64,000 nt of DNA from positions 1,356,501-1,420,500 of the forward strand of contig NZ_JBBPBZ010000002.1 of assembly GCF_038070105.1 (NCBI RefSeq). The letters run 5' to 3'. This DNA comes from Methylocystis sp. IM3. GTDB taxonomy: Bacteria; Pseudomonadota; Alphaproteobacteria; Rhizobiales; Beijerinckiaceae. A program made the position numbers and the translations under genes. Positions within the stretch are counted from its first letter, which is position 1; every line of letters begins with the position of its first letter. Under the pieces are notes generated by a model. That model worked only from the letters and a program-made list of their open reading frames with translations, searched no databases and was not told the origin of the DNA. Below, one piece after another: positions 55,206 to 63,985 of the stretch.

Positions 55206-55640
55206 ATGGCCCGCACACATGGAACGGAAGGCGAGAAGGGCGCGCACAAGCCCAAGGGCACGATGACGGTTCAGGAAGCCGGCCGCATGGGCGGCGAAGT
55301 CCGCAAGGAAGAGCTCGGCCCCGAAGGCTACTCGGAAATCGGCAAGATGGGCGGCGAGGTGCGCAAGGAGCAGCTCGGGCACGAAGGCTATTCCGAGATG
55401 GGCAAGAAGGGCGGCGAGGCGCGCAAGGAGCAACTCGGTCCCGAAGGCTATTCGGAACTCGGCAAGATGGGCGGCGAGGCGCGCAAGGAGCAGCTTGGCC
55501 CGGAAGGTTATTCGGAACTCGGCCACAAGGGCGGCCAGCGCGTGAAGCAGCTCATCGAAGAGGGCAAGCGCGCCGAAGCCGAAGGCGAAGGGATGGAGGA
55601 ATCCGAAGAGGAGAGGCCCCGCGGCAAACCGCGCCACTGA
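55206..55640 (+). CDS. KGG-repeat stress protein, four-repeat form
   Basis: The 144-residue hydrophilic protein has an N-terminal MTVQEAGRMGG element and four near-identical 20-residue units of the form GGE-x-RKEQLGPEGYSE-x-G-K-x (about residues 29-108), then GHKGGQRVKQLIEEGKRAE and an acidic tail. This is the KGG/Em-like stress-induced family (plant LEA-like, intrinsically disordered). No hydrophobic core or Cys. It is the first and longest gene of a five-gene row; ATG 55206 is preceded by GGGAGGTTACT. Expected to protect proteins or DNA under desiccation or osmotic stress; that is family-level knowledge. Confidence 0.88.
   Translation: MARTHGTEGEKGAHKPKGTMTVQEAGRMGGEVRKEELGPEGYSEIGKMGGEVRKEQLGHEGYSEMGKKGGEARKEQLGPEGYSELGKMGGEARKEQLGPEGYSELGHKGGQRVKQLIEEGKRAEAEGEGMEESEEERPRGKPRH
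55282..55521 (+). repeat. Tandem 60-bp coding repeats, four units
   Basis: The KGG units repeat at DNA level with a 60-bp period, e.g. GGCGGCGAGG at successive positions near 55349, 55409 and 55469. High identity between units suggests recent duplication or homogenisation, and copy number may vary. Confidence 0.75.
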
Positions 55641-55696
55641 CAGCGGGCGTTCGGCGAAGCGCACTTGGCCACATGCTTGGCGGAACGGAGAGCGAC

Positions 55697-55894
55697 ATGG
55701 CGCAGCGGCAGACTGAGCAGAGGCCGGGAAAATCCGGCAAGGGACAGATGACTGTCGAGCAGGCCGGCCATCTGGGCGGCGAAAGAGGCGGCAAGAAGGG
55801 CGGCGAGCGCGTCAAGGAGCTCATCGAGGAAGGCAAGCGCACGGAAGGCGCGGGCGGCGCCGGGAAGGGCGGCAAGTCGAGGTCACGCCACTGA
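55697..55894 (+). CDS. Small KGG-domain protein (65 aa)
   Basis: The product has MTVEQAGHLGGERGGKKGG at about 19-37, then ERVKELIEEGKR and a basic Gly-rich end. It has one KGG unit without the 20-residue repeats. ATG 55697 follows ACGGAGAGC. It lies 56 bp after the repeat-containing gene in the same direction. Confidence 0.8.
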   Translation: MAQRQTEQRPGKSGKGQMTVEQAGHLGGERGGKKGGERVKELIEEGKRTEGAGGAGKGGKSRSRH

Positions 55895-55921
55895 GCCGCC
55901 CGCTCACCCAAGGAGGCGAAC

Positions 55922-56125
55922 ATGCCGCAAAAGCACACTGAACCCGAAAAGCCCCCGACACGGCGCGGTCAGATGACCGTCGAAGAGGCGGGACGGCTCG
56001 GCGGCCACAAGGGCGGGCAGCGCGTGAAGGAGTTGATCAGGGAGGGCAAGGAGGCCGAGCGCGAGGACGCCGGCGAAGACATCGAGAACACGCAGGACGA
56101 AGAAGAGGAGGACGGCGAAGCCTGA
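55922..56125 (+). CDS. Small KGG-domain protein with acidic tail (67 aa)
   Basis: Residues 18-43 read MTVEEAGRLGGHKGGQRV followed by KELIREGK, and the C-terminus is strongly acidic (ENTQDEEEEDGE). AAGGAGGCGAAC before ATG 55922 is a strong ribosome-binding site. Third in the row. Confidence 0.85.
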   Translation: MPQKHTEPEKPPTRRGQMTVEEAGRLGGHKGGQRVKELIREGKEAEREDAGEDIENTQDEEEEDGEA

Positions 56126-56162
56126 ACGAGATGGTTTCGCCGTAACGGCGAAAGGAAAAGTC

Positions 56163-56381
56163 ATGCCGCAGAAACAGACAGGGTCGCAGGGCGGAAAATC
56201 GGCGCCGAAGGGACCGATGACCGTCAAGGAAGCCGGCAAGATGGGTGGCGAGATCCGAAAGGAAGAACTCGGGCCCGAGGGCTATTCCGAGCTCGGCCAC
56301 AAGGGCGGCCAGCGCGTGAAGGAGCTCATTGAGGAAGGCAAGAAGGCCGAAGGCTCATCCGGCAAGGGCAAGAAGCACTAA
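56163..56381 (+). CDS. Small KGG-domain protein with one repeat unit (72 aa)
   Basis: Contains MTVKEAGKMGGEIRKEELGP, then GYSELGHKGGQRVKELIEEGK: one copy of the 20-residue unit found four times in the first gene. GGCGAAAGGAAAAGTC precedes the ATG. Fourth in the row, 37 bp after the previous stop. Confidence 0.87.
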   Translation: MPQKQTGSQGGKSAPKGPMTVKEAGKMGGEIRKEELGPEGYSELGHKGGQRVKELIEEGKKAEGSSGKGKKH

Positions 56382-56395
56382 AGCGGAGAAGGCTC

Positions 56396-56695
56396 ATGCC
56401 ACGAACGACCGAAAACACGGGCGAAGGTCGCGGCAGCGGCCACAAGGGTCCCGCCAAGGGCTTCGCTTTCGGCGTGGCGTCGGTGACACAGGCGCTGCAC
56501 GGGACGAGCTTCCCGATCTCCAAGGAGGATCTGATCCGCCAGCACGGCAAGGAGGAGGTTCACTGGACGAAGGAAAGCTCCGAGCGTCTGGGCGACATTT
56601 TGAGGGATGTCGACAAGGATGAGTTCCTGTCCGTCGCCGACGTCGCTTCGGCCGTCTCCGAATCGCACAGGGAAGGCGAGGACGAGGAAGAATAA
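56396..56695 (+). CDS. DUF2795-like small protein (99 aa)
   Basis: Residues about 27-85 (ASVTQALHGTSFPISKEDLI, then QHGKEEVHWTKESSERLGDIL and DEFLSVADVASAV) fit the DUF2795 fold, a helical domain of unknown function often found with stress proteins. Acidic end. It starts 14 bp after the fourth KGG gene, so it shares the transcript. Confidence 0.8.
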   Translation: MPRTTENTGEGRGSGHKGPAKGFAFGVASVTQALHGTSFPISKEDLIRQHGKEEVHWTKESSERLGDILRDVDKDEFLSVADVASAVSESHREGEDEEE

Positions 56696-56824
56696 ATCCC
56701 CGTCCGCGCAACGTCGGCCAGAGGGGGGCCGGCGCGTTTTGCAGATTTGTCACACGAGAGCGATACGAAAATTCATGAAGCTTGGCTTTTGGGCGGCTGG
56801 GCGGAAGTCTTTTGAGGACAAAAC

Positions 56825-57037
56825 ATGCGCAACGCTCTCATCGCTTTTGCGACTCTTGGCGCCTTCGCCTGGGCGGGTCCCGCCACGGCCCGTCACATCG
56901 GGGCCGGCGCACACACGCATTGCCGAATGAAGGACGATCGCGCCAAGCACAAGAACGGCCGCCTTGAGGAGAAGAAGGGATGCGCCCATTGGGGCGCGCA
57001 TCACCATCACGGCATCCATCTCGAGGGCAGCCACTGA
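56825..57037 (+). CDS. Small exported His-rich peptide
   Basis: The 70-residue precursor has a signal peptide (residues 1-22, ending ATA) and a mature part with two Cys (THCRMKDD and KKGCAHWG) and a C-terminal AHHHHGIHLEGSH. The pattern suggests periplasmic metal binding (Cu, Zn or Ni), by inference. TTGAGGAC lies just before ATG 56825. A separate unit from the stress row and thrS. Confidence 0.65.
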   Translation: MRNALIAFATLGAFAWAGPATARHIGAGAHTHCRMKDDRAKHKNGRLEEKKGCAHWGAHHHHGIHLEGSH

Positions 57038-57179
57038 TCCAACGACGCGGGGGACGCCGCTTCCGCCGCGTCCCCGGCTGATTGCGTCGGCGCCGACGAA
57101 GCGTTAAAACTCGCTCCTTCCCACCGCCAAGCGACTTACGCCGATCCGTGTCGGCGATTGAGCGCGACAGGAGCGATAC

Positions 57180-59111
57180 ATGGTTGCGGTTACATTCCCC
57201 GACGGGGCGTCCCGTCAGTTCGATCCCGGCGTCACGGGCTTCGACATCGCCAAGAGCATTTCCCCGTCCCTCGCCAAGCGCACGGTCGCCATGACGCTCG
57301 ACGGCGAACTCGTCGATCTGATGAAGCCCGTCCGCACGGACGCGAGAATCGAATTCGTCTCGCGCGACGATCCGCGCGCGCTGGAGCTCATCCGCCACGA
57401 CGCCGCCCATGTGCTGGCCGAGGCCGTGCAGGAGCTTTATCCCGGCACGCAGGTGACGATCGGCCCGGTGATCGAGAACGGCTTCTATTATGATTTCCAT
57501 CGCGCCGAGCCCTTCACGCCGGAGGACCTCCCGGCGATCGAGAAGAAGATGCGCGAGATCATCGCACGCGACGCGCCGATCGTCCGCGAGGAATGGGACC
57601 GCGATCACGCCAAGACATGGTTCGTCGCCAAGGGCGAAACCTTCAAGGGCGAACTGATCGACAGCATCAAGTCGGACGAGCCGCTGAGCGTCTACAAGCA
57701 GGGCCACTGGCTCGATCTCTGTCGCGGACCGCATCTGCCGTCGGTCGGCAAGATCGGCAACGCCTTCAAGCTGATGAAGGTCGCGGGCGCCTATTGGCGC
57801 GGCGACTCGACCAAGCCCATGCTCTCCCGCATCTACGGCACGGCCTGGACGACACAGGAAGAGCTCGACGCCTATCTCCATCGTCTGGAGGAAGCCGAGC
57901 GCCGCGACCATCGGCGCCTTGGGCGTGAGATGGATCTCTTCCATTTCCAGGAAGAAGGGCCGGGCGCGATCTTCTGGCACCCGAAAGGCTGGACGCTGTT
58001 CCAGACGCTCGTCTCCTACATGCGGCGCAAGCAGAAGGCCGCGGGCTATACGGAGGTGAACACGCCGCAGGTGCTGGACCGCGCCCTGTGGGAAACCTCG
58101 GGCCATTGGCAGACCTATCGCGAGAACATGTTCGTCACCAAGACGGAGGACGAGCGCGTCTTCGCGATCAAGCCGATGAACTGCCCCGGACATGTGCAGA
58201 TCTTCAAGAACGGGCTGAAGTCCTATCGCGACCTGCCCGTTAAGATCGCCGAGTTCGGCATCGTGCATCGCTACGAGCCTTCGGGTGCGTTGCACGGCAT
58301 GATGCGCGTGCGCGCCTTCACCCAGGACGACGCGCACATCTTCTGTTCGGAAGACCAGATCATGGACGAGGCGCTGAAGATCAACGACCTCATCCTGACG
58401 ATCTACAGGGACTTCGGATTCGAGGATGTCGTCGTGAAGCTCTCGACGCGCCCCGAGAAGCGCGTCGGCTCGGACGAAGCCTGGGACAAGGCGGAAGCCG
58501 CCCTCGGGCGCGTTCTGGAGGAACTCGCGCGGCGCGGGCTCAAGACCAGCGTGCAGGAAGGCGAGGGCGCCTTCTACGGGCCGAAGCTCGAATACACATT
58601 GCGCGACGCCATCGGCCGCGAGTGGCAGTGCGGCACGACCCAGGTCGACTTCAACCTGCCGGTCCGTTTCGGCGCGTTCTACATCGGCGCGGACAGCGAG
58701 AAGAAGACGCCGGTGATGATCCACCGCGCCATGTTCGGCTCGCTGGAACGCTTTACGGGCATATTGATCGAGCATTTCGCCGGCCATCTGCCGCTGTGGC
58801 TGTCGCCCCTCCAGATCGTCGTCTGCACGATCACGCAGGAGGCCGACGACTACGCCTATGAGGTGGCGGCCGCCGCGCGCAAGCTCGGGATGAATGTCGA
58901 CGTGGACGCGCGCAACGAGAAGATCACCTACAAGGTGCGCGAACACTCGCACGCCAAGGTCCCGGTGCTTCTCGTCGCGGGCAAGAAGGAGGCGGCCGAG
59001 CGCACGATTTCCATGCGCCGCCTCGGCTCGCAGCAGCAGACCCAGCTCGGCATCGACGAGGCGCTGACACTTCTCGCGCAAGAGGCCACGCCGCCCGACG
59101 TCAGGGGGTGA
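57180..59111 (+). CDS. thrS: Threonyl-tRNA synthetase
   Basis: The 643-residue protein has the N-terminal TGS domain (1-60), the editing domain with [11 protein letters not shown] (HxxxH), the class II core with MNCPGHV (zinc Cys), [24 protein letters not shown] and [13 protein letters not shown], and the C-terminal anticodon domain. It charges tRNA-Thr. AGGAGCG lies 5-11 nt before ATG 57180. Confidence 0.96.
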   Translation: MVAVTFPDGASRQFDPGVTGFDIAKSISPSLAKRTVAMTLDGELVDLMKPVRTDARIEFVSRDDPRALELIRHDAAHVLAEAVQELYPGTQVTIGPVIENGFYYDFHRAEPFTPEDLPAIEKKMREIIARDAPIVREEWDRDHAKTWFVAKGETFKGELIDSIKSDEPLSVYKQGHWLDLCRGPHLPSVGKIGNAFKLMKVAGAYWRGDSTKPMLSRIYGTAWTTQEELDAYLHRLEEAERRDHRRLGREMDLFHFQEEGPGAIFWHPKGWTLFQTLVSYMRRKQKAAGYTEVNTPQVLDRALWETSGHWQTYRENMFVTKTEDERVFAIKPMNCPGHVQIFKNGLKSYRDLPVKIAEFGIVHRYEPSGALHGMMRVRAFTQDDAHIFCSEDQIMDEALKINDLILTIYRDFGFEDVVVKLSTRPEKRVGSDEAWDKAEAALGRVLEELARRGLKTSVQEGEGAFYGPKLEYTLRDAIGREWQCGTTQVDFNLPVRFGAFYIGADSEKKTPVMIHRAMFGSLERFTGILIEHFAGHLPLWLSPLQIVVCTITQEADDYAYEVAAAARKLGMNVDVDARNEKITYKVREHSHAKVPVLLVAGKKEAAERTISMRRLGSQQQTQLGIDEALTLLAQEATPPDVRG

Positions 59112-59113
59112 GT

Positions 59114-60208
59114 TCAAAACCCCCGCGACCGCGAGCCCTCTCCCGCCATGCGGGGGAGGGATGGGGAGAGGGCGGGGCGCGTTCTCGCTGAGCCGCCCGT
59201 CTTCCTCCCCCAGAAAAAGGCGCCGGCCAGCAGGCCGAGCGCCGCAAGCAATCCGCCACCACGCAAATAAGCCGGGTCGACGGCGATCAGGCTATCTTTC
59301 GCCCGCCATGTGAAGCGACCGCGCGCGCCATGGTCCCTGTCGTCGGGCGCGATGAGCTCGTCGGGATCGCCGGGACGCACCGGGTCGATGGAAATCTGCT
59401 TTTCATAGGCGTTGCGCGCGAGATAGCGATCGAGAAAGCCGGGCGCGATCATTTGTCCGATGATGGATTGGACCGTCGGCGCCCCGAGCCAGAGTTCGCG
59501 CGGCGCGCGCCGCGCCTCGACGGCGCCGACGACCGCCTCGGCCACCGCCTCAGGCTCATAGACGGAGCCGATCGGCTGGTGACGATGCGAGAAATGCATG
59601 TGCGACCAGTCGAATTGCGGCGTGTTGACGCCCGGCAGCTGAACCATGGTGAGGCGAATGCCGCTCCTGTCGTGCAGGAGTTCGGCACGCAGCGAATCCG
59701 TAAAGCCCCGGATGGCGAACTTCGCCGCGCAATAGGCCGATTGCAGCGGAATCGCGCGATAGGAAAGCGCCGAACCGATCTGGATGATATGGCCCTCGTC
59801 GCGCCCGCGCATGTGACGCAGAGCCGCGAGCGCGCCATGCACCGCGCCGAGATAGGTCACTTCGGTCACCCGTCGGAATTCCTGCGGCGTGATCGTGTCC
59901 ACAGGTCCGACGACCGTCTCCATGGCGTCGTTCACCCACACATGAATGCGTCCCCAGCGGGCGACGACGGCGTCGGCAGCCGCGAAAACGTCGTCGGGAT
60001 TGGAGACGTCGGCGACAAGCTCGAAGGCTTCGCCGCCTGCCGCCGCGACGTCCTTCGCCGCTCCGTCGAGGCCCTCGGGACTCCGCGCGAGCAAGGCGAC
60101 GCGACAGCCGCGCCGGGCGAAAGCGACGGCGACGGCGCGTCCGACGCCGGCGGAGGCGCCGGTGACGACGACGACTGGTTCGCCATGTTGTGCGAGGGAA
60201 GCCGGCAT
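59114..60208 (-). CDS. Short-chain dehydrogenase/reductase with C-terminal membrane helix
   Basis: The 364-residue protein has the SDR cofactor motif TGASAGVGRAVA (residues 17-28) and the catalytic group Ser in IGSALSYRA with YCAAK (Tyr, Lys). The NNAG motif reads NDAM. After about residue 260 comes an extension with a hydrophobic helix (GGLLAALGLLAGAFFWG) and a Pro/Arg tail whose DNA is a palindromic repeat. Substrate unknown; a membrane-anchored oxidoreductase is likely. It ends 2 bp from the thrS stop, convergent. Confidence 0.8.
   Translation of the reverse strand: MPASLAQHGEPVVVVTGASAGVGRAVAVAFARRGCRVALLARSPEGLDGAAKDVAAAGGEAFELVADVSNPDDVFAAADAVVARWGRIHVWVNDAMETVVGPVDTITPQEFRRVTEVTYLGAVHGALAALRHMRGRDEGHIIQIGSALSYRAIPLQSAYCAAKFAIRGFTDSLRAELLHDRSGIRLTMVQLPGVNTPQFDWSHMHFSHRHQPIGSVYEPEAVAEAVVGAVEARRAPRELWLGAPTVQSIIGQMIAPGFLDRYLARNAYEKQISIDPVRPGDPDELIAPDDRDHGARGRFTWRAKDSLIAVDPAYLRGGGLLAALGLLAGAFFWGRKTGGSARTRPALSPSLPRMAGEGSRSRGF
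59135..59173. repeat. REP-like palindrome inside the SDR C-terminus
   Basis: GCCCTCTCCC (59135-59144) and GGGAGAGGGC (59164-59173) are perfect 10-bp arms, with a CATGCGGGGGAGGGAT interior. This layout resembles short palindromic repeats scattered in alphaproteobacterial genomes; here it encodes the last residues of the SDR protein. Confidence 0.6.
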
Positions 60209-60296
60209 CCGCGCCCTCTTCGTTTGCGGGAGACAGAGTCAGCCCGCCTTTTAATTCGAGAAGCGGCAGGCGGCGGGCAACCGGAGCCGGTCGATT

Positions 60297-61568
60297 TTAA
60301 TGGGGCTGGGCCTGTTCCGTTGCCTGCGCGGGCGCGGGGCATGGCGCTTGCCTGTGGCCATAGGGCGCGAGCGGCACGGTGAGACAGACGCTTTGCGCGG
60401 GCAGCACCTCGCGCCAGTCCTTGATGAGCTGCTTGTAGGCGAGGCCGACGGCGCGCGGTTTGCGGTCGAGATCGTAAAGACCGAGCGGGCACACCTTGCC
60501 GCGCGCCTCCCGAAGCGCAACGTCCCAGTCGATCTGATCCGTGAGCGAATACCAGGTGAAGCCGACGATGGGCATGCCGCTGTTTCTGACGCGCAGCACA
60601 TTCGCCCATTCCTTGCGTAGCCAGCGCACCGCCTCGTCGCCGCGCGGACCCTCGGCCGTATTCGTCTCCGTATGCATCACCGGCAGGCGGTAGCGTTCGT
60701 AATATTGGCGGGTGATTTCGTTGTAGCCGAAAATCTCGCCGGACGACGTCGTCTTTCCATCCGCCGAGACATTGTGCTCATTGGCGCCGTAGTAATCATT
60801 GCCCATGATGCAATGGCTCTTGAGATGCCGCTGCATGAAGAACTTGTATTCCTCGAGCTTCATGCCGTTGTCCATCAGGAACCGGAACATCTCGGAATTG
60901 ACCGGACGGCCATAGTTGAGATCGAGCGAGAGGAATCGCCGCTCGTTGAGCGTCTCCGACGGACCGATCGCAGCGGGGTTTTCGGCGTGGAAATATTCCG
61001 TCGATTCGCTTTGAACGAAGATGGCGTCGGGCCGCGCGGCGAGGATCGTGTGCATCGCCTGTACATTGGCCTTCACGATGTGTTTGAGCGCCGTGACGAA
61101 GCCCCGGTCGGTCGTCATCTGCTCGTTCCACCAGCCATAGGCGGCGGAGAAGGTCGCGCAAACGAACATCTCGTTGATCGGCGTATAGAGCTGCACCGCG
61201 GGAAAGCGTTTGGCGAAGGCGTGCGCGTAGCGCGCGAAGAGACGCGGGAAGTCGGGGTTCTGGAAATTGCCGATGAAGTCCGGGACGCCGAAATGGCAAA
61301 GGTCCGCGATCGGAATGATTCCCCGCCGCTCGAGATCGCCGAAGGTCAGATCGGCGAATTCCCAGTCATAACGGTCGGGACCGAGCCAGGTGAGGCACAG
61401 CGGCAGGCCGTAGCGCAGCGTTCTGACGCCGAGGTCCTGCACCAGCTCGAAGTCCTCGCGCCAGCGCCGGTAATGCCCGCAAAGCTCCATCTCGTCGATT
61501 CGCTTTCGGCCGTGCTGGATCGTCGGACAGCTGTTCTCTATCCCCGTGCTGAACATGAAATGGGCCAT
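60297..61568 (-). CDS. GH1-like family glycosidase, copy 2
   Basis: The 423-residue protein is a close paralogue of the one at 46254-47516, with long shared stretches including FMFSTGIENS, CHFGVPD, AAYGWWNEQ, EIFGYNEITRQYYERYRLPV and NSGMPIVGFTWYSLTDQ. It keeps the same candidate catalytic Glu sites (PINEMFV, HTETN). GAGGAGC precedes ATG 61568. GC content is higher than in copy 1. C-terminal tails differ. Substrate unknown. Confidence 0.8.
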   Translation of the reverse strand: MAHFMFSTGIENSCPTIQHGRKRIDEMELCGHYRRWREDFELVQDLGVRTLRYGLPLCLTWLGPDRYDWEFADLTFGDLERRGIIPIADLCHFGVPDFIGNFQNPDFPRLFARYAHAFAKRFPAVQLYTPINEMFVCATFSAAYGWWNEQMTTDRGFVTALKHIVKANVQAMHTILAARPDAIFVQSESTEYFHAENPAAIGPSETLNERRFLSLDLNYGRPVNSEMFRFLMDNGMKLEEYKFFMQRHLKSHCIMGNDYYGANEHNVSADGKTTSSGEIFGYNEITRQYYERYRLPVMHTETNTAEGPRGDEAVRWLRKEWANVLRVRNSGMPIVGFTWYSLTDQIDWDVALREARGKVCPLGLYDLDRKPRAVGLAYKQLIKDWREVLPAQSVCLTVPLAPYGHRQAPCPAPAQATEQAQPH

Positions 61569-61654
61569 CGCAGGCTCCTCGCTCCGCCGCTCACGCGGAT
61601 AGCTAAGGGGCTGCGCGCTCATGAACAGGCGGCGTCGCGGCGCAGGGGGTGAAT

Positions 61655-61690
61655 GCAGAAAGCCCCGCCGCCAGACTGGCGACGGGGCGA
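61655..61690 (-). terminator. Rho-independent terminator of rpmB
   Basis: On the minus strand GCCCCGTCGCCAG and CTGGCGGCGGGGC form a long GC stem with a near-zero loop and one mismatch, followed by TTTCTGC, about 30 bp after the rpmB stop. Confidence 0.75.
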
Positions 61691-61720
61691 GCTGCAACCG
61701 TTATGTGCGGAAGACGAGAC

Positions 61721-62014
61721 TCAGGCGGTCGCGCCGGCCTGCTTCTTCTCGATCTCGCGCTTGAGCGCGCGAGCGCCCTGCGACAGCTCATCGACGCGGG
61801 CCTTGGCCAGGAAGGCGTCGAGGCCGCCGCGATGCTCGACCGACCGCAGCGCGGCGGCCGAGATGCGCAGACGCACCGAGCGGGCCAGAGCCTCAGAGGC
61901 CAGCGTCACATTGACGAGGTTGGGCAGGAAACGCGTGCGCGTCTTGCGATTGGAGTGGCTGACGAGATTGCCCGTCTGCACGCCCTTGCCAGTCAGCTCG
62001 CAACGCCGGGACAT
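61721..62014 (-). CDS. rpmB: Ribosomal protein L28
   Basis: The 97-residue protein has the L28 start [15 protein letters not shown], the [14 protein letters not shown] and [19 protein letters not shown] stretches. It is a component of the large ribosomal subunit. ATG 62014 gives the family N-terminus and is preceded by AAAGGAAGTTCC. Confidence 0.95.
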   Translation of the reverse strand: MSRRCELTGKGVQTGNLVSHSNRKTRTRFLPNLVNVTLASEALARSVRLRISAAALRSVEHRGGLDAFLAKARVDELSQGARALKREIEKKQAGATA

Positions 62015-62416
62015 GGAACTTCCTTTCAAACCAGTGTAGCGCTTCCAAACGCCGGGAGAGCATAATGCCCGCACGTCGCCGGCGGATGGGTGGAAACGAC
62101 AAGAAAAGGCCCGCCGTCCTGCGCCGAGCCCTGTTCGCGAGCCTTATAAGAGCAAAGCGCCGCGAGCGTCAACCGGGCGGAAAGGCCGAACTGACGCGAG
62201 CCGGGGGTAAAGCGGGGCTGCGGCGCGATGGCCTCTGGACATTGGCGGCGTTCTGGGCTCTAAGCCTCATCGTCGCTCCGGGCGGGTCCAGGCGCGCCCG
62301 CGTCGTTCAGTCGCCCGGAATCATCGAAAATCGACAGAGCCGAAGCCTGTCCTCCCGCCACGCTCCCACATTGCCCGGGGCGCTGCGCCGAAATGACAAA
62401 GGTTGGGGAAATTCCT
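62015..62416. other. Divergent intergenic region rpmB / mtdB
   Basis: These 402 bp hold no gene that I can support. They carry the rpmB promoter at 62144-62172 on the minus strand and must contain the mtdB leader on the plus strand, for which I see no clear promoter. Confidence 0.5.
62144..62172 (-). promoter_or_regulatory. Sigma-70 promoter of rpmB
   Basis: Minus strand: TTGACG (62167-62172), 17-bp spacer, TTATAA (62144-62149), an excellent match to the housekeeping consensus, about 130 bp before the rpmB start. Confidence 0.65.
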
Positions 62417-63307
62417 ATGGCCAAAGCAATTCTCCATATGCTGAGCACGTTGAAGCATATGAGCCCCTTCGACGTGAACATGGCCCTGGACGCCGGCTAC
62501 GACGCCGCGATTCCCTATACAAATGTGACGCTCGACGAGGTCACCGCGCTGGTGCAGGACGCCATGTTCTCCCGCGCGCCCTCCGCCGCCCTCAAGACCG
62601 GCATCTTCTTTGCGGGCCGCGACGCGGTGCTCGCCCTCGACATGCTCGAGGCGGCCAAGAAGGCGCTGCTGAAGCCCTTCGAAGTGTCGCTCTTTGCCGA
62701 CCCCTATGGCTCCTTCACCACCGCCGGCGCGATGGTCGCCTGCACCGAGAAGGTGCTGCGCGAGAAGAAGAACCGCGAGCTGAAGGGAGCCCGGATCGTC
62801 ATTTACGGCGCGACCGGCGTCGTGGGCTATTCCTCTGCGGTCATCGCGGCGCTGGAAGGCGCCGAGGTGACGATCGTCGGCTACAGCGGCCTCGACCGCG
62901 TCGCCAAGCAGGCCGACGAAATGAACAAGCGTTTCAACATCAAGGTGACGCCGGCGGACGGCAGCAGCCACGAAATGGTGCGCGAGTTGCTGATGAAGCA
63001 TGAGATCGCGCTCTGCGCCGCCCGCGCGGGCGTGCAGGTGCTTTCAAAGGATGACCTCTCGGCGGCCAAGGACCTGCTGATCGCCGCCGACGTGAACGCC
63101 GTGCCGCCGCTCGGCGTCGAGGGCTGTGGCCTGCACGACAATGGCGTCGTCGTCTCCGCGCATGGCGCGCTGGGCATTGGCGCGCTCGCGATCGGCAATG
63201 TGAAATACGGCACGGAGTCCGGCCTCTTCAAACAGATGGTCACTTCGGACAAGCCGCTCTGCCTCGATTTCCGCCACGCCTTCGCGTTGGCGCGTCAGCT
63301 CGTCTGA
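62417..63307 (+). CDS. mtdB: NAD(P)-dependent methylene-tetrahydromethanopterin dehydrogenase
   Basis: The 296-residue protein matches MtdB from Methylobacterium: AILHMLSTLKHMSPFDVNMA at the start, FSRAP, GIFFAGRD, the nucleotide-binding GATGVVGYSSA, ASDVNAVPP-like ADVNAVPPLG and IGALAIGNVKYGT. It oxidises methylene-H4MPT to methenyl-H4MPT in formaldehyde dissimilation. ATG 62417 preferred over the in-frame ATG 62393 because GGGGAAA lies upstream and the family starts there. fae follows on the same strand after 168 bp, so both act in one pathway with XoxF feeding formaldehyde. Confidence 0.95.
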   Translation: MAKAILHMLSTLKHMSPFDVNMALDAGYDAAIPYTNVTLDEVTALVQDAMFSRAPSAALKTGIFFAGRDAVLALDMLEAAKKALLKPFEVSLFADPYGSFTTAGAMVACTEKVLREKKNRELKGARIVIYGATGVVGYSSAVIAALEGAEVTIVGYSGLDRVAKQADEMNKRFNIKVTPADGSSHEMVRELLMKHEIALCAARAGVQVLSKDDLSAAKDLLIAADVNAVPPLGVEGCGLHDNGVVVSAHGALGIGALAIGNVKYGTESGLFKQMVTSDKPLCLDFRHAFALARQLV

Positions 63308-63475
63308 TTCTCGCGTGCCGTCGGCCAAGCTTGGCGCCGGCGCACGAAACTGGTTGAGTGCGCGCCGCGGGAGAGACTGCGGCGCTTCTCAAGGCCGGCG
63401 CCTCACGCGCACGGTTTCTTCCAAAAACGCCCGCCCTGCGGCGGGGTTGTCAGGTTTCTCTGAAAGGAAACGCAC

Positions 63476-63985
63476 ATGGCTTTGATCAACAAGATGCTGG
63501 TCGGCGAGTCGCTCGTCGGCGAGGGCAACGAAGTCGCTCACATCGACCTCATCATGGGTCCGCGCGGCTCGGCCGCCGAGCTGGCTTTCGCCAATGCGCT
63601 CGTCAACAACAAGGACGGCTTCACGACGCTGCTCGCGGTCGTTGCGCCGAACCTGCTCTGCAAGCCGAACACGATCCTCTTCAACAAGGTCACCATCAAG
63701 GGCGCCAAGCAGGCCGTCCAGATGTTCGGCCCGGCCCAGCACGGCGTCGCCAAGGCCGTTGCGGATTCGGTCGCCGAGGGCGTGATCCCGGTTTCGGAAG
63801 CCGACGACCTGTTCATCTCGGTCGGCGTGTTCATCCACTGGGACGCCAGCGACGACAAGAAGATCCAGGACTACAACTATCAGGCCACGAAGGAAGCCAT
63901 CGCTCGCGCCGTTCGCGGCGAGCCGAAGGCCTCCGAAGTCGTCGCCAAGCGCAACGAAGCCAAGCACCCCTTCGCTCCGAACTGA
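63476..63985 (+). CDS. fae: Formaldehyde-activating enzyme
   Basis: The 169-residue protein starts [26 protein letters not shown], with H22 matching the active-site His of Fae, and continues with [16 protein letters not shown] and [10 protein letters not shown]. Fae condenses formaldehyde with tetrahydromethanopterin. GAAAGGAAACGC precedes ATG 63476. Its product is the substrate of the mtdB-encoded enzyme. Confidence 0.96.
   Translation: MALINKMLVGESLVGEGNEVAHIDLIMGPRGSAAELAFANALVNNKDGFTTLLAVVAPNLLCKPNTILFNKVTIKGAKQAVQMFGPAQHGVAKAVADSVAEGVIPVSEADDLFISVGVFIHWDASDDKKIQDYNYQATKEAIARAVRGEPKASEVVAKRNEAKHPFAPN

Noticed and set aside
55282..55521. CRISPR array or satellite
   Set aside because: The 60-bp repeats are contiguous, in frame and encode the KGG units; there are no spacers.
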